NCBI GenBank assembly: GCA_022747635.1 | Contig: JAKTNV010000023.1 | Span: 4,217,348 to 4,281,347, forward strand | Direction of reading: 5' to 3' | DNA length: 64,000 nt | Source: Hetaerina americana | Taxonomy: Eukaryota > Arthropoda > Insecta > Odonata > Calopterygidae | Shown here: piece after piece, positions 10,395 to 20,569 of the stretch | Layout of the letters: each line of letters begins with the position of its first letter | Position numbering within the stretch: position 1 is the first letter of the stretch | The notes under the pieces: model-generated | What the model was told of the DNA's origin: nothing | Database searches by the model: none | Seen by the model: the letters and a program-made list of their open reading frames with translations, nothing else | Made by a program: the position numbers and the translations under genes

Positions 10395-10986
10395 TTATTA
10401 TTAGGTAATCTACCGGTTTATGGTAGGTTTTTGGATGGACATAATTACTAATTAAATAATTTTGGGCCCCTAGGAAAACACAACATCCTTCTCTACATCA
10501 GGTCCCTCTTCAGATCTGAGTACTTTCTTCCCTCCTTCATCGTGTCCAACATCCCTATCCTGTTTCTTCCCTTTCCTCGTTTGCCTAACATTCCCCCCTA
10601 TTACAGTCTTCAACATCCCGCTGCCGGTCAATACCCCCTTCAGCCACTCTTCCTGCCTCCATAGGATTACTCCCAACAATCCTTACTCTTCGCCCACCAC
10701 ACCAAGTACTTCCTCGTTTGTTTTCTTCTCTGTCCATTTCACCTTCTCCATTCTTCTCCACACCCACATTTCAATAGCCTCTATCCCCTAGCCAAAAGCA
10801 GTCTACGTTTATCCTCCTGCTTCAATGACCACGTTTCCGCACCGTACATAGCTACGCTCCAAATTAAAGTTATTACGAGTCTTTTCTTAACATCCTTACT
10901 CAATGTCCCCGTCATCAACTCCCTCCTTGTGAAAGCCTCTTTGCCTAGCGCAATTCTTCTCCTTACGTCCTTACTACTTTGACCGT
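10395..10986 (-). mobile_element. RTE-like LINE 3' fragment (reverse)
   Basis: This matches the 3' end of the RTE-like family seen complete at 35.7-39.1 kb. On the minus strand it holds the end of the reverse-transcriptase protein (RRIALGKEAFTRRELM, VAMYGAETWSLKQED, EEWLKGVLTGSGML), the 3' UTR, and the terminal hairpin sequence CTACCGGTTTATGGTAG (10413-10429), ending in a short (ATT)n tail at 10388-10402. It is 5'-truncated near 10986. It separates two capsid-side genes of the Polinton. Frameshifts are present. Confidence 0.88.
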
Positions 10987-11016
10987 TAACATATACATGA
11001 TTCATTCGTTAACGGG

Positions 11017-11435
11017 ATGTCGAAGTATATAGATCGTTACCGCCGATATTTTAGTCAAGTTGGAGGCGGTGATCAAGTGTATAAGGCGAGTTATTTTAAA
11101 CAGCGAGGTAGAGGTCAAGGGAATTTTTCAGAGGCATATGGAAATTCGTAAAACCTTTGGCTACGCAAGGAATAAAAGCCGTAGGTAGAGAAGTTAGAGA
11201 TACGGGTATAAAAACTCTTGCAGATAAATGCGAAGGAAGATCAATAAAGGAAGCTTTGCCTACGCGCTCCTTAGAGAGGGTTGATAATTTGAAAAGAAAA
11301 GCAGAGGATAAAATGAGAAGGATTGCTGGAGCAGGTTTACCATCTCCAAAGGGAGCTAGAATCGGTCGTCTTAGAACGAAAAGAAAAAAAAAGTCCGGAA
11401 AACAAGTAGGCGGAAAGCTAAAGAAGTTCATGTGA
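11017..11435 (+). pseudogene. Basic pVI/pX-like virion protein of Polinton
   Basis: It begins at ATG 11017 (MSKYIDRYRRYFSQVGGG) and continues in a second frame from about 11157 (GIKAVGREVRDTGIKTLAD, NLKRKAEDKMRRIAG) to TGA at 11433-11435 with a very basic tail (RTKRKKKSGKQVGGKLKK). A Gly-rich N-terminus, a helical middle containing 'KAVGREV..TGI' and a Lys-rich end fit the small basic core or membrane-active proteins encoded next to the major capsid gene in Polintons and adintoviruses. One frameshift near 11150 breaks it. It lies directly upstream of the capsid remnant. Confidence 0.62.
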
Positions 11436-11472
11436 TGCTTTACGCACTCACCTCGAGTGTGATGGATAAGCT

Positions 11473-12358
11473 TTGGATACTAGTAAAGATGTAGACCTTC
11501 AGACCCCTGAAAACAAAGGATTCCAGAAAAGAAAAGCATTGTTCGCAAATAGCAATGTTGTAGAATTGGAGGGAACATTACACGTTGACATATTCAATAC
11601 TCCAAGAAAACTTCTAAATGGTGTGACTGTTAAGATCAATCTGACGATGGCAGATTCGGAGTTTTACATCAAGGAAAGTGAAACCTCTTCAATTCTTAAG
11701 ATTTTATACGCTACGCTCTTCGTCCCGCATCATGACATTAATCCCTCAGATTTATTACCTCATGAAGATCTATTAAAAAGACAACCAGCCATACTATATA
11801 TCCATTTAAGAGAACGGAAGTTAAGACTTTCACCTATTCCGGTAATATTGATTCAATCAAAAATGAGAACTTAATAGTCGGTCAAATTCCGTCTAGCCTA
11901 TTAGTGGTAATGGTAGATTGTGATGCATTTACGGGGAAAAGCGAATAACCCATTTATTCTCAGACATTATTTAATGAATTGATTCAACTTATACGGTAAC
12001 GGACTTCCATACTGTGAAGTAGTGTAAAAACGAAATTCCACAGCGAAAGGAAAGTTTTGCTACTTGCGCTTTTCTTCAACTCTATTCAGTCTTATGTACG
12101 AGCCATAGTGATTGGGGTAATTAGATAATTATGGACATGTTCAAACACGGATATACAATATCACACGGTTATATAATATGCGTGGGATCTCACTCCGGAT
12201 AGAAGTGGTGAGGAAAGTCAGGTGTTCAAACCGGTTTACGGTATTGTGAGATTTGAAGCTTTGCAGTGAATCTTCCATATTCCATCACTCTCATCAGCTA
12301 TGCTGAATATAATGCGCAATACAGGATTATTAAAAATAGGCTTGCCATCCTAAGATAA
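11473..12358 (+). pseudogene. Polinton major capsid protein, N-terminal part missing
   Basis: Polinton major capsid proteins have a double jelly-roll fold and are usually 500-700 residues. Here the first open frame starts with text normally found in the middle of the protein: LFANSNVVELEGTLHVDIF, then KLLNGVTVKINL and DSEFYIKESE, a block ending SDLLPHEDLL, VGQIPSSLLVVMVDCDAF after a frameshift, NGLPYCEVV-type sequence in broken frame, and a C-terminal block ALISYAEY-like near 12290-12320 ending at TAA 12356-12358. Only about 295 codons of space exist between the pVI-like gene and the protease, so the first jelly roll appears deleted. Several frameshifts are present. The identification rests on motif order and on position next to the protease. 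Confidence 0.78.
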
Positions 12359-12376
12359 GTTGAGTAGTCATTCATC

Positions 12377-12790
12377 ATGCAAACAGATGTTATTGAAGAC
12401 GTTTTATTCGGAGATCTTAGAACGAAACGCATGTTTAGAGGTTTTTTCTCATCGGATTTACTAACCGTCCGTCCAAAGTGTGGCATTTATATAGTGAATT
12501 TGGATCCTTCACTCAAACCGGGGATCCATTGGGTCGCGGTAAGCGTGTTCAACAGAAAACGTGCGGAGTGTTTCGATTCCAATGCTTTTCCTCCATCAGT
12601 CGCGGATATTATTAATTTTTTGAAACCCTTCAGTCATAGAATATTCCTTTCGTCTGCAAAATTACCAATCAGATGATTGAGGGGAATTTTGCTGTCTGTA
12701 TTCGCTTTTTAGATCCATCACTGAACAAAATATTTCCAAATTCACGTATTTATTTCATCACCCTAACTCAATGACCTCATCACTGCTAAG
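12377..12790 (+). pseudogene. Adenovirus-like maturation cysteine protease (Polinton PRO), broken
   Basis: It starts at ATG 12377 (MQTDVIEDVLFGDLRT), only 18 bp after the capsid stop. The protein would process virion proteins during maturation. Visible family features are FRGFFSSDLL, GIYIVNLDPSLKPG, the catalytic His in GIHWVAV (His codon 12526-12528) and the acidic partner in AECFDSNAF. A frameshift or stop near 12675 precedes a block reading GNFAVCIRFLDPS, where the catalytic Cys is expected (about 12690-12710). At about 130 residues it is shorter than intact homologues. Confidence 0.85.
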
Positions 12791-13111
12791 ATTTTTCGAC
12801 GAGAGTTTGGACGACGCGGGCGTGAAAGAAGAAAATGTCATTCAGCATCGCCGAAGTGTTGTACTCTAGTGGAGAACAGCTCCACTATATAATCACGTTG
12901 GGAGTCAAATTAGCATCAGTTAATTATGCGGCAGTTTCATATGGAGAACAAGAGGAGATCCTCATCTTATATATATTTAACCTTATCCTGGACAACGAAG
13001 TTCATTGGTACGGCCACAATTGTATGCACCGTTCGGTGTACAGAGACGGATACGCCGAACTCGGAAGTATCCTTTTCGAGTAAATTCCTGGGACTAGACC
13101 GGGAAAAGTAG
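12769..13111 (+). other. Small unidentified open frames after the protease
   Basis: A frame from ATG 12769 encodes about 32 residues (FFDESLDDAGVKEENV) and stops; two other frames continue to 13083 and 13111. Position suggests a decayed Polinton late gene, but I recognise no family. From 13111 to 13490 I see no supportable frame. Confidence 0.25.
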
Positions 13112-13489
13112 GACAGACTGAAAACTACTGCAATTAGGACCTTTGTAAAACAGCAGTGATTCTATTTATACGTTTGAGGCGTAAGAAGAAGGTAGTATCA
13201 AAGCTCTAGCATAGCATCAGCTCTTTTTTTTCATCAACGTCTTCAGTTGGTCTGTGGGTTGGTATGCTTTATAGCATGGGGTAGTCTTAAGAGCATCAGT
13301 TGAGAATGCAACAGCAGGCGATCAAGAGGAGGAGGTCTTCTTAAACCTCCGACCGTGTGAGTTCCCTGTCTTTGCTCCGATCATCCCTAAATCTATCCAA
13401 GAACAGACGTGTTGACATAGGGTTTTCGACGGAGTCGGCTCCACCGTGCGCTCGGGCTAAACTACAAGACTCGACTTGGGACAGTAGAC

Positions 13490-13708
13490 CGGTCTAAAAA
13501 CTCTGCAGTCTCCGTTACAGACTTTTTTGAAACCTCAGTGATTCCTCCGTACCTGGAATTATCGGTCCAATTTGTGAAATATTTCGGAAAACCTCACGTA
13601 AATTTGGAGAGCAAGAACACCCGCGTTGCTCTAAAATCTGAAGATTGGAATTCATTCGTAAATTCTTTCGAGCAGATTAACTCGGCTCTTGACGTAGTCA
13701 TTCAATGA
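13490..13708 (+). pseudogene. PC4/p15-like ssDNA-binding segment (tentative)
   Basis: One frame reads SVQFVKYFGKPHVNLE followed by a Lys/Asn turn and RVALKSEDWNSFVNSF, then EQINSALDVVI before a stop at about 13708. The pattern of a beta strand with [FY]-[GY]-x-P, a basic turn, then L-x-x-E-[DQ]-W and an amphipathic helix with I-x-x-A resembles the C-terminal domain of transcriptional coactivator p15 (PC4), which binds melted and single-stranded DNA. The resemblance is by eye and short. It lies just upstream of a Polinton-associated protein on the same strand. Confidence 0.38.
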
Positions 13709-13849
13709 AATAATTTGGTAATCAGCCATTTCGTATATATTTCTCAGGCGTTGAGGGTTTCGGGTATCGAAAAGGTTTACATCACTTTTTGTGACGAGCA
13801 ATGCAATGTCTTGAGAGTGAGATTCCCAGTGGAGTAAAAATGCACCCCG

Positions 13850-14420
13850 TGTTTACCACTTAGTGCATTCGTGATCGATGCATTGATATTGGGCTTTCAA
13901 GCTCTAGTCCGCAAGACTGATAGGTTTAATGAATTCATAGTTACAGACCTGGCCATCAAGGATTTCGAACATGACCGACATGAGTCGTGGCTGTGTCAGT
14001 TCCAACCACCTCTTGGTTAAGTTGAAGACTGAAAATACGTGGTGGGTGCGAGAGCATCACAACGTAATACCCTCTGATGTGGGGGAAATACCATACAATG
14101 AACTGTATCGAATTCTCAAAGAAAAAACCTCACCTTATAAGTTTCTCTTTGTAAAAGGCACTGAAAAAGGTAGATTCCTCTCTGAAGCTTTAAATCACGA
14201 TGTGTTCGAAATATAAAATCTATTAAATATACCGTCTTTAAAGTTTCTTAAGCCATTTGGATGTTCTCATTAGCATGTGATCTGACGGATAAATACGCGG
14301 GCGCAGTGAAAAACTATTTTAGATTGAAAAGAGGGATTAGTTCTCATTTTTCTGAGAGCAGAATATTGTTAAATTTAGAAGCTGAAGAAAAAGAAAATAT
14401 GTTTATTTTAAATTGTATCT
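13850..14420 (+). pseudogene. Polinton-associated protein, unknown function (copy A)
   Basis: A broken frame runs through VIDALILGFQALVRKTDRF, EFIVTDLAIKDFEHDR and WLCQFQPP, then after a frameshift the 13971-14216 segment with EHHNVIPSDVGEIPYNELY, FLFVKGTEKGRFLSE and DVFEI. A further Cys/His region follows (CDLTDKYAGAVKNYFRLKR, about 14280-14330). The motif FVKG-x-[EQ]K-x-x-FL after a Y-x-[ED]L helix recurs at 16.9 kb in this window. I recall similar proteins in arthropod genomes and think a nuclease-like fold (DEDD exonuclease type) possible from the 'VTDLAIKD' strand, but this is inference. Confidence 0.5.
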
Positions 14421-14429
14421 TACTCATTA

Positions 14430-14960
14430 ATTTTTAATAATAAATTGCACTCTTACCCTTTAAAGCAATAAAACAGAACAATTTGTTAAACAATTTTTTT
14501 TTGAAAAACTTTACACCCATACACCACTATACAATATGTTTTACAATTTTTTCATTTTAAACTACACCCATGCTCCACTATTCTGGCTCGAATTATCATC
14601 TCCACTTCTTCTGCTATTGTTCTCTCCCCACATATCCTGTTGATTTGTCATCTTCAGTCTCCCGTCTCAAAGTAGAGTGACTGAGTATCTTCAGATTTGT
14701 CATTTTCACCTGAATTGAGTTCGCAATTAGGTAGTGTGCTGAATACGGCATACACCTGCTTTTCTGGAATAATACGTGAACGCGTACTACAGTTGTGAGC
14801 TGGTCTCCAAGCCGTAAGGACTCCACCGTGACACAGGTCGCACACAGGAATTTCCGGATAGAGCCCACTATTTCTCACAATCTCGTGTCCGCGACATACT
14901 CCAAGGAAGGGTATTATTAACCTAGTGTATTAATTGGAGCAGGCGAGCACAACTCTACAG
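14430..14960 (-). other. Unidentified minus-strand open frames
   Basis: Overlapping minus-strand frames (14614-14868, 14654-14878) are open. One includes PVCDLCHGGVLTAWRPAHNC, a possible Cys/His zinc site. No family is recognised. Position at the right flank of the Polinton makes a decayed element gene possible. Confidence 0.22.
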
Positions 14961-15119
14961 TATGGTTTTCTATCTATTTTTCTCAGAAATGTACCGTGAA
15001 TCTTTTATACTATGTATCGCACATAGGAGTACAGTCTGTTGAAACCATTGGAAAGTATGACGGCGAGAGAGCGATGGGGCGTGTAACAGGGATAGTTTTA
15101 TAGCAACATCCGGGAGCGA

Positions 15120-15335
15120 AAAGACGCGAAGTGGGGTCACAATAAGTACTATTCTCGTCTTCGGGGAGTGAGGTGATATCCGGTACGCGGAGTGGGATGA
15201 CATCCGGTTCGCGGAGTGGAGTGACATGACAACATCCTGGAGTGAAAAGACGCGGAGTGGGGTCACATACGGTACTATTCTCGTCTTCGCGGAGTGGGGT
15301 GACATCCGGTTCGCGGAGTGGATTGACATAAAGAC
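15120..15335. repeat. Nested minisatellite (gcggagtggggtgaca units)
   Basis: Short units of about 21-22 bp built on 'cgcggagtggggtgacatcc' recur here, and a larger block containing 'actattctcgtcttcg' appears twice (about 15147 and 15271), giving a higher-order period of about 124 bp. It interrupts the minus-strand frame that continues to 15700. Confidence 0.75.
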
Positions 15336-15700
15336 GTGTAGCACTTTAGTCGAGGACGGAGTTTGACGTTCAGTATTGTATTGTGGACGTTCTCTTGAAA
15401 TGCAGCAGCTTCCACTCTATTATTTCGATTATTTATTCCCGCGAAATCGGGCCTTGAAACTTTTGGACTAGAAAGCTGTTCGTAGAGAAAGAGAGAATGG
15501 ATGTAGGTGGTGACCTTTTGTGTCCCTGTGTCCAGTGCATTTTCATTCAACATTCTTGTCACCGCAGTGGGCCTGAAGTTTCGAACATCCCAAATTGTAG
15601 CGAATTCGTTAGCTACAGAGGCTATCGGGTAGATTACCTTGTTCAGCCTGATTGCCGCTCGCAAATTTTGGAAGAAATGAAAATCATCAACAAAGTCCAT
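15336..15700 (-). other. Unidentified minus-strand open frame
   Basis: A minus-strand frame beginning at 15700 (DFVDDFHFFQNLRAAIRLNK) runs without stops to the minisatellite. It includes ANEFATIWDVRNFRPTAVT and an acidic/basic C-terminal part. The plus strand is also open at 15497-15763. I recognise no family. A small Polinton-side gene in the opposite orientation is possible, since some Polinton genes are inverted. Confidence 0.28.
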
Positions 15701-15959
15701 AGAGACTGTTCACGTAATACACTTCTTAACGATTTTCTCTCGACTGTCAGACCTTATGTATAACGATATAAATAAACATTGATATTGAAATGACTTTTTA
15801 TTGTTTTGTTACGGGTTATAAAAACCAAGATGGCGTGCTCGGCATAGGCATCTGCTGTCAGTATAGCACATCGATCCGATCCGACCCGATCTGACTCCGC
15901 CGCGCATACCGCTCAGCGCTAGACAACTCTCAACTGTTGCCACGCAACACCTTTTTCAA

Positions 15960-16560
15960 CTGGCCTTAGTTCACCTTTTTAACATTAAGTAGCGACACCA
16001 TTTCGCCACTGTTCAAAACCGTCTTGAAAACTAATTCAATAACGCTTTTTTCACCTTTTTAACATCAGAGACAGCGATACTCTTTCGAGCTTTGCCACTT
16101 TCAACTGTTCAAAATCGAATAACGCAAAAAAACAATTGAATAACGCTTAGTTCACCTTTTTAACACCAGGTTGTGACCCACTTCCCGCGCTTCTTTTGAA
16201 AAGCAATTGAATAACGCTATGCGTTCACGTTCAGTAATCAGAAAGCTAAACGTCTACTCACATTACCTATCTTTTTACACCAGGTAGCGACACACTTCCC
16301 GCGCTTATTTTGAAAAACAATTGAATAACTCTTAGTTCACCTTTTTAACACCAGGTTGTGACCCACTTCCCGCGCTTCTTTTGAAAAGCAATTGAATAAC
16401 GCTATGCGTTCACGTTCAGTAATCAGAAAGCTAAACGTCTACTCACATTACCTTTGGTAAATTTGGTACTCAAATTACCATTTGGAAAATCCAACATGGC
16501 CGCAACACCTGTTCAATTTTCAAATGGCATTAGTTCACCTTTTTAACACCAGTTGGCGAC
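15960..16560. repeat. Tandem array with a 185-bp duplicated block
   Basis: Units starting 'ttcacctttttaacaccagg' recur at about 15970, 16049, 16151, 16336 and 16528, mostly followed by 'cccgcgct..ttttgaaaa' and 'caattgaataacgc'. The block 16151-16268 is repeated at 16336-16453 with no difference that I can see, although the neighbouring units are well diverged. Confidence 0.85.
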
Positions 16561-16689
16561 ACTGTTTTCGATATTCCACTGTCAAATTCCAATATGGCGG
16601 ACTTTTTCATAATGGTGGCTTACGCAGGACCCGCATTCTATATCTACTACCGTGATAATTATTCCTCAGCCTATAGGGGCGCTGCTCAC

Positions 16690-17050
16690 TATTTTCAGTC
16701 ATAATAATAGTTTTCATTCTAAATAAGGTGTTAAACCCAGCGACGTTAATAAAAAAATGTATTTGCTATCGTCAGCAGGAGAAAAACCAAAGTCGTGAAA
16801 ACGCTTCAAGCAGCCAAAATCGGTGATCATGCGATGTGAAAGAGGCTTCGTGGTTGAGGAATAATTATTACGGTTTGCGCACCTACAGCGGCGATGTTGA
16901 GTATACGCAATTAGCAATTTTATGGCAATATACCCAGAATTTCAATTTCATCTTCACAAAGGGTGCGGAAAAGGCCGCTTTCCTGAGCAAGTTACTCCCC
17001 GTGGGTATTTGCATTGGTAATCTTGAAATTTATGCTGTCCGTCCTTGAAG
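16690..17050 (+). pseudogene. Polinton-associated protein, unknown function (copy B fragment)
   Basis: The frame at 16836-17048 reads NNYYGLRTYSGDVEYTQLA and FIFTKGAEKAAFLSKLLP, and ends in NLEIYAVRP with TGA. It shares the 'G[DE][VI].Y..L ... F.KG.EK..FLS' pattern with copy A at 13.85-14.4 kb but is clearly diverged in sequence. It may come from a second Polinton-type insertion. Confidence 0.45.
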
Positions 17051-17530
17051 AAATTGTCTAATAACGAGCACTGTTTAATTGACGCTCACATGTAGAGTAA
17101 TTTAAATTGCGCTAGGAAAAATGCTCACAAACTAGCTAATTGGTGTAAAATAAATAAAATTTGTTCAATATGTAAATATAATGATTTTTGATAACATTAA
17201 GTGAAGATGGTCACTTGAACGATAAGTAACTCTCTAGAAAATGCAAAATGGCGTGTTTCAGGAACAACTTTTCCTATCTCATCTTAACAGAACAACCTAA
17301 ATGTATTTGATGCTTTTAGAGATGATAAATTGTGAAACCTATATATACAGGCATGCATTCACTATTTTTCGGAACATGCACAGACTTGTCAATAATCTTA
17401 ACATATTGATGTGTGAATTGTGAAACCTATACACATGTATTAAGTTTTATTTCTGAACATGTACAAATTTGTCAAAAAATCTTATCATATTGATGTATGT
17501 TTATGATTTTATTTTAAAGATAATAATAAA
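17051..17530. repeat. AT-rich spacer with an 88-bp tandem duplication
   Basis: The sequence at 17331-17418 ('tgtgaaacctat ... aacatattgatgtgtg') is repeated in diverged form at 17419-17506. The rest of the spacer is AT-rich with no supportable gene. Confidence 0.6.
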
Positions 17531-17535
17531 TTGTG

Positions 17536-18210
17536 ACCCACCCCGGACTGAAACCTTGACGTGGCGGAAGGGCTTGAGCGTTCCTATGGCCCCTAGAGCT
17601 GTGCTGGCGGGAGTTATAATTATTGCTCCTGGTAGGGTCACCCATGCCAGATAGGTCGAAGGTTAAGGGCCTGACGAAAGGTAGTCTACGCAGCGTCTGT
17701 TCCTCAGTGAAGCGGCTGCAATGGCGTCTGACCCCAGTGGGGCGGCCAGTAAGTGATGGTGTCACGTTAAAAACACTATTGAGGAAGGCAACGGGAAACC
17801 ACCTCAATTATCATTCCCTAGATTAACACGATGGACTATACAGTGATTTTGAGTCCTGGTAACTACGGGGCTCGGCCCAATCGGCCGTGTGCCGTGCCCG
17901 GCAGCGGGGGAGGCAAGGCTTCCGCGGTCGTCATCCCACGAAACCCTTGCAAGGGAAAACCAGCAGCAGCAGGACAGAAGACGCAGGAAAAGAAGACCAC
18001 ATTAGTTAGAATAGGAACGTGGAATGTTAGGGCAATGATGAGGACAGGGAAATTGGAGAATATTAAGAGAGAGATTGGAAGGGTAAATATAGACATTTTA
18101 GGTCTATGCGAGGTGAGATGCAAGGATAGCGGGGATTACTGGAGTGATAAGTATAGAATAATATGCAGCGGTGGGGACGAGAGCCAACGAGGGAATGCCA
18201 TAGTATTAAA
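17536..18210 (+). mobile_element. RTE-like LINE, 5' end fragment (copy 1)
   Basis: It carries the family's 5' UTR (actgaaaccttgacgtgg, then gaggaaggcaacgggaaacc) and the first part of the ORF from 17831, reaching the start of the endonuclease (RIGTWNVRAMMRTGKLENI, DILGLCEVRCKDSGDYWSD). Homology stops abruptly near 18210, where an unrelated purine-rich repeat begins, so it is 3'-truncated. Most LINE copies are 5'-truncated, which makes this a rearranged or interrupted copy. Confidence 0.88.
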
Positions 18211-18700
18211 TGAAGAGGGAGAGACGGGCAGTCCGGGGAGATTGTTCTCTTCTCCATTCTCCTGGAGGGAAGAGTGGAGGAAGAGATGGGTTGTCTTCGT
18301 CTCTCACGACCGAAGGAAAGGGGAGGAGAATAAATGCGCAGTCTGGTTAAACGATGACCAGCTCTACCCTCCTGGATAGGAAGAGGAGACAAAAGCGGGA
18401 GGTCTTGGAAGACCTTCCCATTCCTTTGCTGTTTTCTTCTCACTCCAGCTGAGGAGATGAGAGGAAGAATATAGGAGCAGTCCGGGAGATTCTACTGATT
18501 TCTTTTCTGGGGAAGCGGAAATAGGTTAGGAAAAACTGTTAGATTTTCTCCTACTTTCCTTTCCTGGGGTGAAGGGGATGATAGATGGGGCATTTTGGGA
18601 TTATTCTCCCATTCCATTTTATCAAACTGAGGAAGGGAATAGGAGAATGGGAGCAGCCTGGCGAGACTGTATGCTGTTCTACCCTCATTGGTGGTTTACA
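18200..18700. repeat. Degenerate tandem repeat, purine-rich
   Basis: Blocks of 'gaggagaat(a)..g.gcagtcYgg' recur near 18196, 18310, 18460 and 18640, followed by C/T-rich stretches. Spacing is 110-180 bp and divergence is high. No coding frame is supported. Confidence 0.5.
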
Positions 18701-19850
18701 TGTTTCTTGGCAATCTTTGGTCATTTTTATGTGACCTTAATTCATTGCTTACACCTAAGTTTGTATCCTGTGTGTGGTAAGGGGGTTTTGGACGTTTTTA
18801 TAAAATTTTGGTGATTTTTTGATAATGTTGAAATGATAATAAACAACGCATTTCATACACTATCTCATTGCATACCATTCCAGACGCTTTGATGTGTTTG
18901 TGACAAGTTTTTATCATTTGTTAATGATTTGATTTCATTAAATGCAATATTTTTCACCGGAATGTATTAAGGGGATTGGATGTTTTGATTCAGTTTTGGT
19001 TGATTTTCCATGATTTGCTAAATGTGTTCATCAATTTTATACACCTGCTTTTCGTTTGGTTGAATAATTAGGGGTGTAGTCCTATTTTAAGGAATTTTGA
19101 CAATTTTTCTTTGATTTGATATGACCTTAATCCATTTTTTGCACTTAATATTTTGGCTTGGATGATTAACAGATGTATATTGGACGTTTAATGGAAATTT
19201 GGCCAATTTTATATCATTTGCATATAACTTAATTCCATCTCATTCATCTATTTTTCTCCTGGAAGTATAAGGAGGAGGGCTTTCATAGATATTTACTATT
19301 TTTCTGTAATCTTCAAATGACTTTTATCTATATTATGCATCTTAACTTTTCGCTTGGACTCACATGGAAGGTATATTCTATATGGAATTTTGACAAATTT
19401 TCTATCATTTGACCATGCCTTTAATCCTTTCAATGTACCTTAATTATTTGCCTGGATAAATAAATTAGGGTATTGAGCATTCAAATGGAATTTCCACATT
19501 TTTGCGACCAATTGGATATGAATCTAATCCATTAACATCACCAAACTTTTTCGTATGGATGTACAAGGGGGATTTGGGACTTTTATATATTCAGAATTTT
19601 GACAATTTTTCGATAAAATAGCTTTAAGTTGGATCTATTACATGTGCCTACTATATATTTTTCGTCTTAAACCAGAAGGGGTATTGAACGAGATTTAAAA
19701 AAATTGACATTTTTTTACTATTTTTTCAAATAAATACGATTTCATTCATTCGATACACCTAATTTTTTCTCCTGGATGCAAAAATTAGGGGGATATTGGA
19801 CTTTGTTATGGAATTTTGAAAATTTTTTTATTCATTAATATCTGTCTTCG
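18700..19850. repeat. Diverged satellite-like array, ~100-bp unit
   Basis: About ten units share the order 'gggtattggac.ttttatgga', 'attttgacaatttttct.t.atttg', 'atgacttaatccattt', 'atacacctaattttt' and 'cctggatg.a'. Unit starts lie near 18782, 18972, 19071, 19170, 19275, 19365, 19467, 19567, 19677 and 19789, usually 90-110 bp apart. Units differ strongly from one another, so the array is old and not homogenised. Confidence 0.75.
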
Positions 19851-20449
19851 GGAGAATTTCAGCGTTTCGAAGTTCCCGTCACGGTGCATGTGAAACGAGG
19901 TAGTGACGACTGTGTACCAATGTGAACCACAGTGCGACATTCTGCACTGCCTCGAATCGAGTAGTATTCGTCTTTGGCCCTCTAGACGTATGGCAATGCC
20001 TAAGGAATTACTGGCAGCTCTCACGCTTGGCACAGTCTTCTCTTTGTGTCCATACTCCGAACCGGCGAATGAAGAATCGGCCCAAGCCGGTTTAGCGCCC
20101 TACTGACACACTCGCACTGAGGATTGCAGCGGAGTTGGTGGTCCATCCGCACACCACATCCATCAGAGTGAGTCTCTAAGTGTCCACACATTATCAACGC
20201 CTGCATCAACCAGATAAAAAAATTGCTCAATATTTCTTGAACTTACTGTTTGCTTTGTCTTAAATTTTGTAAGTGCCGACCTTTTTGCGTGCGATGGTTT
20301 AGGTATTATTTTCCAGTGCGATGTTTTGCGTGTGCTTTAGCGAGTGAAGGGTTCATTTAAGTGCCTCTCTAATTCAAAAGTGACCTCAGCTTTCTATGCG
20401 AACCCAGGCAATAAACAACGCATGAAATCTTAATATTCATTAAACATCC
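19851..20449. other. Unassigned segment before the R1-like LINE
   Basis: Both strands have short open frames (19903-20106 plus; 20021-20230 minus), but none matches a family I know. It might be 5' UTR of the following LINE. Confidence 0.3.
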
Positions 20450-20569
20450 AATATGGTTTCGGAAAACATTCCATTTTCACTCGTCCAACCTAAACTTGGG
20501 GAAACAGAACTTCCGTCACTTGATATCCAATTCAGTGCCGCCAGCGACCCCGCGCGACGAATTATTATT

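Larger units (their letters stand above)
1336..14420 (+). mobile_element. Decayed Polinton/Maverick (adintovirus-like) element
   Basis: An ordered set of Polinton hallmark genes lies on one strand: protein-primed DNA polymerase B, A32-like packaging ATPase, retroviral-type integrase with chromodomain, minor and major capsid proteins and an adenovirus-like cysteine protease. Polintons are virus-like self-synthesising DNA elements of 15-20 kb. Here nearly every gene has stops and frameshifts, a Penelope-like element sits in the polymerase and an RTE fragment lies between two capsid-side genes, so the copy is old and non-functional. The terminal inverted repeats were not located; the limits given are those of recognisable coding remnants. 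The adjacent minisatellites and a second fragment near 16.8-17.05 kb may belong to the same or a neighbouring copy. Confidence 0.93.

Noticed and set aside
1..17530. Terminal inverted repeats of the Polinton
   Set aside because: I compared the left flank with sequence around 14.4-17.5 kb by eye and found no convincing inverted match; a self-alignment dot plot would settle it.
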